This document shows, one piece after another, positions 31,839 to 33,988 of a DNA stretch of 33,988 bases. The stretch comes from an uncultured bacterium. GTDB lineage: Bacteria; Actinomycetota; Coriobacteriia; Coriobacteriales; Coriobacteriaceae. The position numbers and the translations under genes are program-made. The DNA lies in assembly GCA_905214525.1 (NCBI GenBank), contig CAJMMN010000026.1:1-33988 (forward strand), in the 5' to 3' direction. How positions within the stretch are numbered: the first letter of the stretch is position 1; the number at the start of each line of letters is the position of its first letter. The notes beneath the pieces are model-generated. The model did no database searches, was not told the origin of the DNA, and saw only the letters and a program-made list of their open reading frames with translations.

Positions 31839-32180
31839 ATGTCCGAGCCCGCAACCAATGCCGGCATGAACACGCTCGTCGCTGTGGCCATCGCCCCGTG
31901 CGGCACCGGCGATGAACTGTCCGCCGAGGTCGCCGAGGTCGTGCGCGTCATTCGCGAGAGCGGCCTTCCCAACCGCACCACCTCGATGTTCACCGAGATC
32001 GAGGGCGACTGGGACGAGGTCATGCAGGTCGTGCGCGACGCGACCTTTGTGTTAGCGAGCAAGGGCATCCGCACCGAAGTCGTGCTCAAAGCCGATATTC
32101 GACCCGGATTTACCGACACCATGACCGGCAAACTCGAGCGCATGGAAGCACAGATCAAGAAACAGGAGGAAGCACGATGA
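31839..32180 (+). CDS. Thiamine-binding protein, MTH1187/YkoF family
   Basis: Small ferredoxin-like-fold protein of 113 residues (VAVAIAPCGTGDELSAEVAEVV, NRTTSMFTEIEGDWDEVMQVV). The family binds thiamine or its pyrimidine moiety and is thought to present it for transport or salvage. It lies 3 bases after thiM and overlaps thiE by four bases, so it is translationally coupled in the thiamine operon. Confidence 0.88.
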   Translation: MSEPATNAGMNTLVAVAIAPCGTGDELSAEVAEVVRVIRESGLPNRTTSMFTEIEGDWDEVMQVVRDATFVLASKGIRTEVVLKADIRPGFTDTMTGKLERMEAQIKKQEEAR

Positions 32181-32872
32181 GCATCCGCGACAACCTTGAT
32201 ATCTCGGCCTATCTGGTACTCGGTCCCGAAAACACGCTCGGGCGCCCCGTGGGCGATGTAGTGGCCCAGGCACTCGACGCCGGCTTTACCTGCATCCAGG
32301 TGCGCTCCAAGGTGGCAAGTGCCCGCGAGATCATCGCGCTGACCGACGACGCCGCGCAGGCTATCGCTCAGGCCGGCAAGACCGGTCAGGTCGCCTTGCT
32401 GATCGACGACCGCCTTGACTGCGTGCTCGCCGCGCGCGAGCAGGGCATCGCTGTCGACGGCGTGCACGTGGGTCAGAGCGACATCCCCGTCGAGGTCTGT
32501 CGCAAGCTGCTGGGCCCCGATGCCATCGTGGGTCTTTCGGCCCGCTGCGAGGAGATGCTCGAGTACGTCAAGACCGCCGACATGAGCCTGGTCGACTACC
32601 TGGGCATAGGCCCGCTCCACGAGACCGAGACCAAGCGCGATTGCGGACGCGCGGCCGACGGTTCCATCATCACCAAGAGCTTTGAGGACCTGGCAGCCCT
32701 CCATGCGGCAAGCCCCGTACCCATCGTGGTGGGCGGCGGCGTCAAGACGGCCGATCTGCCGCAGCTCAAGGCCACCGGCGTCGACGGCTTCTTTGTGGTG
32801 AGCGCCGTCTGCGGTGCCGACGACCCCCACGCCGCAGCCAAGGAGCTCGTCGACACCTGGCAGCAGGCATAA
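32177..32872 (+). CDS. thiE: Thiamine-phosphate synthase
   Basis: Joins thiazole phosphate with hydroxymethylpyrimidine pyrophosphate to make thiamine phosphate. The 231-residue TIM barrel has CIQVRSK, LIDDRLDCV, GVHVGQSDIP, the phosphate-binding YLGIGPLHETETKRD and VVGGGVK. The ATG overlaps the stop of the preceding gene (ATGA). thiD and the pyrimidine-forming thiC are not in the window, so the operon as seen is a salvage and coupling module. Confidence 0.95.
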   Translation: MSIRDNLDISAYLVLGPENTLGRPVGDVVAQALDAGFTCIQVRSKVASAREIIALTDDAAQAIAQAGKTGQVALLIDDRLDCVLAAREQGIAVDGVHVGQSDIPVEVCRKLLGPDAIVGLSARCEEMLEYVKTADMSLVDYLGIGPLHETETKRDCGRAADGSIITKSFEDLAALHAASPVPIVVGGGVKTADLPQLKATGVDGFFVVSAVCGADDPHAAAKELVDTWQQA

Positions 32873-32914
32873 GCATAAGCCGTGCAGCCGATTCGCAGCT
32901 TCATATCTTCAGCA

Positions 32915-32964
32915 ATGGAAAGCGCATCCCAGTTTGGACCTCCATTCCGGGATGCGCTTTCCAT
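32915..32964. terminator. 16-bp perfect hairpin between convergent genes
   Basis: ATGGAAAGCGCATCCC (32915-32930) pairs exactly with 32949-32964 around an 18-base loop, between thiE and the patatin gene. There is no U-run on either strand, so termination would need help. Confidence 0.65.
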
Positions 32965-32971
32965 CGCCGCT

Positions 32972-33841
32972 CTACCCCGCCAGGTAGGTCTCCAGCGCGG
33001 ACAACGTCGCCTCCGCATCGTGGCGGCCGATCTGGTAGATGCGCTCGAGCTCATCGGGCTCGCGGCACAGCGACGGCACCTTCACCGATTCGCTCGGCCG
33101 CACCACAAAGATCTCGCCGGCAGCCTCGCGACGTGCCAGGTCATCGAGCGTAGCATTGTAGACCTCATGCCGATGCTCAAGCGCTGCGACAAACTCCGGG
33201 TAGTGACGGAACACACGACGCAGCATGGGCATCACGCTGTTGGGCTGCTTTACAAAGCCCGCCGGCTGCGTCAGCACCACCACGTTGCGGTCATACCCCT
33301 GCGCAAACAGCCAAGCACTGGGAATGGAATCGGCCACGCCGCCATCCAGATATTTATGCCCGTCAATAGCGACAGGACGCGTTGCCACGGGAATAGCAGA
33401 CGACGCCCGGATCCACTCGATATCGCGCTCGTCACCATACGGCAAATCGTGATAGACCGCCTCGCCCGTCTCGATATCGGTACACACGCACGTAAACCGC
33501 ATGGGGCAGGCGCGATATGTCTCCAGGTCGATGGGATCGCGCTCGACGGGCACCTCGTGATAGGCAAAATCGGCATTGAACATGTCCCCTGTTCGCAACC
33601 AGCTCGTTACACTCGCATAGCGCTTATCGGCACAATAGGCTTTGTTGTAGCGAATGGCGCGGCCGATCTGCCGCGATTTAAAGTTGTAGCCAAACGCCGC
33701 GCCCGCCGAAACGCCCACCATATGGTCGCAGGTCAAACCGTGTTCCATCCAAACGTCGAGCACGCCCGCCGTATACATACCGCGGTAGCCGCCTCCCTCG
33801 AGCGCAAGCCCCACCGTGCGCGTCGTATCTGGCTGCGTCAT
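32972..33841 (-). CDS. Patatin-like phospholipase
   Basis: Lipid acyl hydrolase of the patatin/RssA type, using a Ser-Asp dyad. The 289-residue protein has the oxyanion loop GGGYRG (16-21), the nucleophile Ser45 in GVSAG and Asp166 in DGG. No signal peptide, so cytoplasmic or membrane-associated. GGGGATGATCGC precedes the ATG at 33841. It resembles the YjjU-type bacterial subgroup of patatins in length and spacing. The natural substrate is unknown. Confidence 0.92.
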   Translation of the reverse strand: MTQPDTTRTVGLALEGGGYRGMYTAGVLDVWMEHGLTCDHMVGVSAGAAFGYNFKSRQIGRAIRYNKAYCADKRYASVTSWLRTGDMFNADFAYHEVPVERDPIDLETYRACPMRFTCVCTDIETGEAVYHDLPYGDERDIEWIRASSAIPVATRPVAIDGHKYLDGGVADSIPSAWLFAQGYDRNVVVLTQPAGFVKQPNSVMPMLRRVFRHYPEFVAALEHRHEVYNATLDDLARREAAGEIFVVRPSESVKVPSLCREPDELERIYQIGRHDAEATLSALETYLAG

Positions 33842-33862
33842 GCGATCATCCCCGTTTCTGCG

Positions 33863-33891
33863 TTTTTAAACGGGACAAGTATACCCGTCAA
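33863..33891 (-). promoter_or_regulatory. Promoter of the patatin-like gene
   Basis: On the minus strand TTGACG (33886-33891) and TAAAAA (33863-33868) are separated by 17 bases, about 22 bases before the ATG. A 7-bp inverted repeat CCCGTTT/AAACGGG (33851-33874) overlaps the -10 and leader. The remaining bases to 33988 show nothing I can assign. Confidence 0.5.
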
Positions 33892-33988
33892 CATATATCG
33901 TCTCAGTCGCATTTTCATCGAACATCGCATCGTCGGGTTGATTTTCAATCTCAACGCAACAGCCTGAACGGACCCCGCGTTTCCGCAG

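Noticed and set aside
32882..33967. 361-residue plus-strand ORF opposite the patatin gene
   Set aside because: Shadow of a clear patatin-like gene whose catalytic motifs are intact on the other strand.

Overview
The window looks like a chromosomal segment of a high-G+C, strictly fermentative gut actinobacterium, most likely Coriobacteriia and probably Collinsella. This placement is inference from codon use, LAXTG-type surface anchors, a bile salt hydrolase, a reverse rubrerythrin and a dense set of palindromic intergenic elements. I ran no database search. There is no phage, IS element, CRISPR array, rRNA or tRNA that I can support. 29 protein genes are called.

Layout. 1-3.1 kb: an unassigned edge, a 27-residue holin-like toxin ORF missed by ordinary gene length cut-offs, and an alcohol dehydrogenase/aldehyde dehydrogenase pair. 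3.1-3.9 kb: reverse rubrerythrin. 3.9-5.5 kb: an orphan PD-(D/E)XK-like gene lying between two direct copies of a 121-nt structured repeat. 5.5-8.6 kb: a vitamin B6 module, with a MocR/PdxR regulator diverging from pdxS-pdxT. 8.6-8.9 kb: a gene-free tract of four hairpins. 8.9-14.7 kb: an RGG-tailed winged-helix protein, an MFS exporter, a variant peptide deformylase, an XRE-AlaA fusion with its own operator array, and a LysR gene diverging from an EamA transporter. 15.8-21.1 kb: Kup potassium transporter, bile salt hydrolase, a second variant deformylase, and an AzgA purine permease. 21.1-25.2 kb: two tandem paralogous beta-helix surface proteins. 25.3-30.7 kb: an esterase, uracil permease, MetE-like protein, LysR and HAD phosphatase. 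30.7-32.9 kb: a thiamine operon (thiM, thiamine-binding protein, thiE) behind a TPP riboswitch, preceded by a nested palindrome. 33 kb: a patatin-like phospholipase.

How the genes work together. PdxST makes pyridoxal phosphate, which is the cofactor of AlaA and the effector expected for the PdxR-type regulator. The thiamine genes salvage and couple thiazole under TPP control. AzgA and UraA import nucleobases. The bile salt hydrolase and the wall-anchored proteins fit an intestinal host.

The most unusual items are these. (1) The 121-nt repeat has inverted ends that supply the last codons (Leu-Ser-Glu-stop) of both genes preceding it; one covarying base pair and several G-U pairs indicate folding of the minus-strand RNA. 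(2) The AlaA gene carries an N-terminal XRE domain, a GTTCAATT operator array and a perfect internal start. (3) Two deformylase paralogues have complementary active-site losses. (4) A fossil of the permease 3' end sits between the two surface-protein genes and marks how the duplication arose. (5) The toxin-like small ORF has a strand-specific antisense hairpin over its 3' end.
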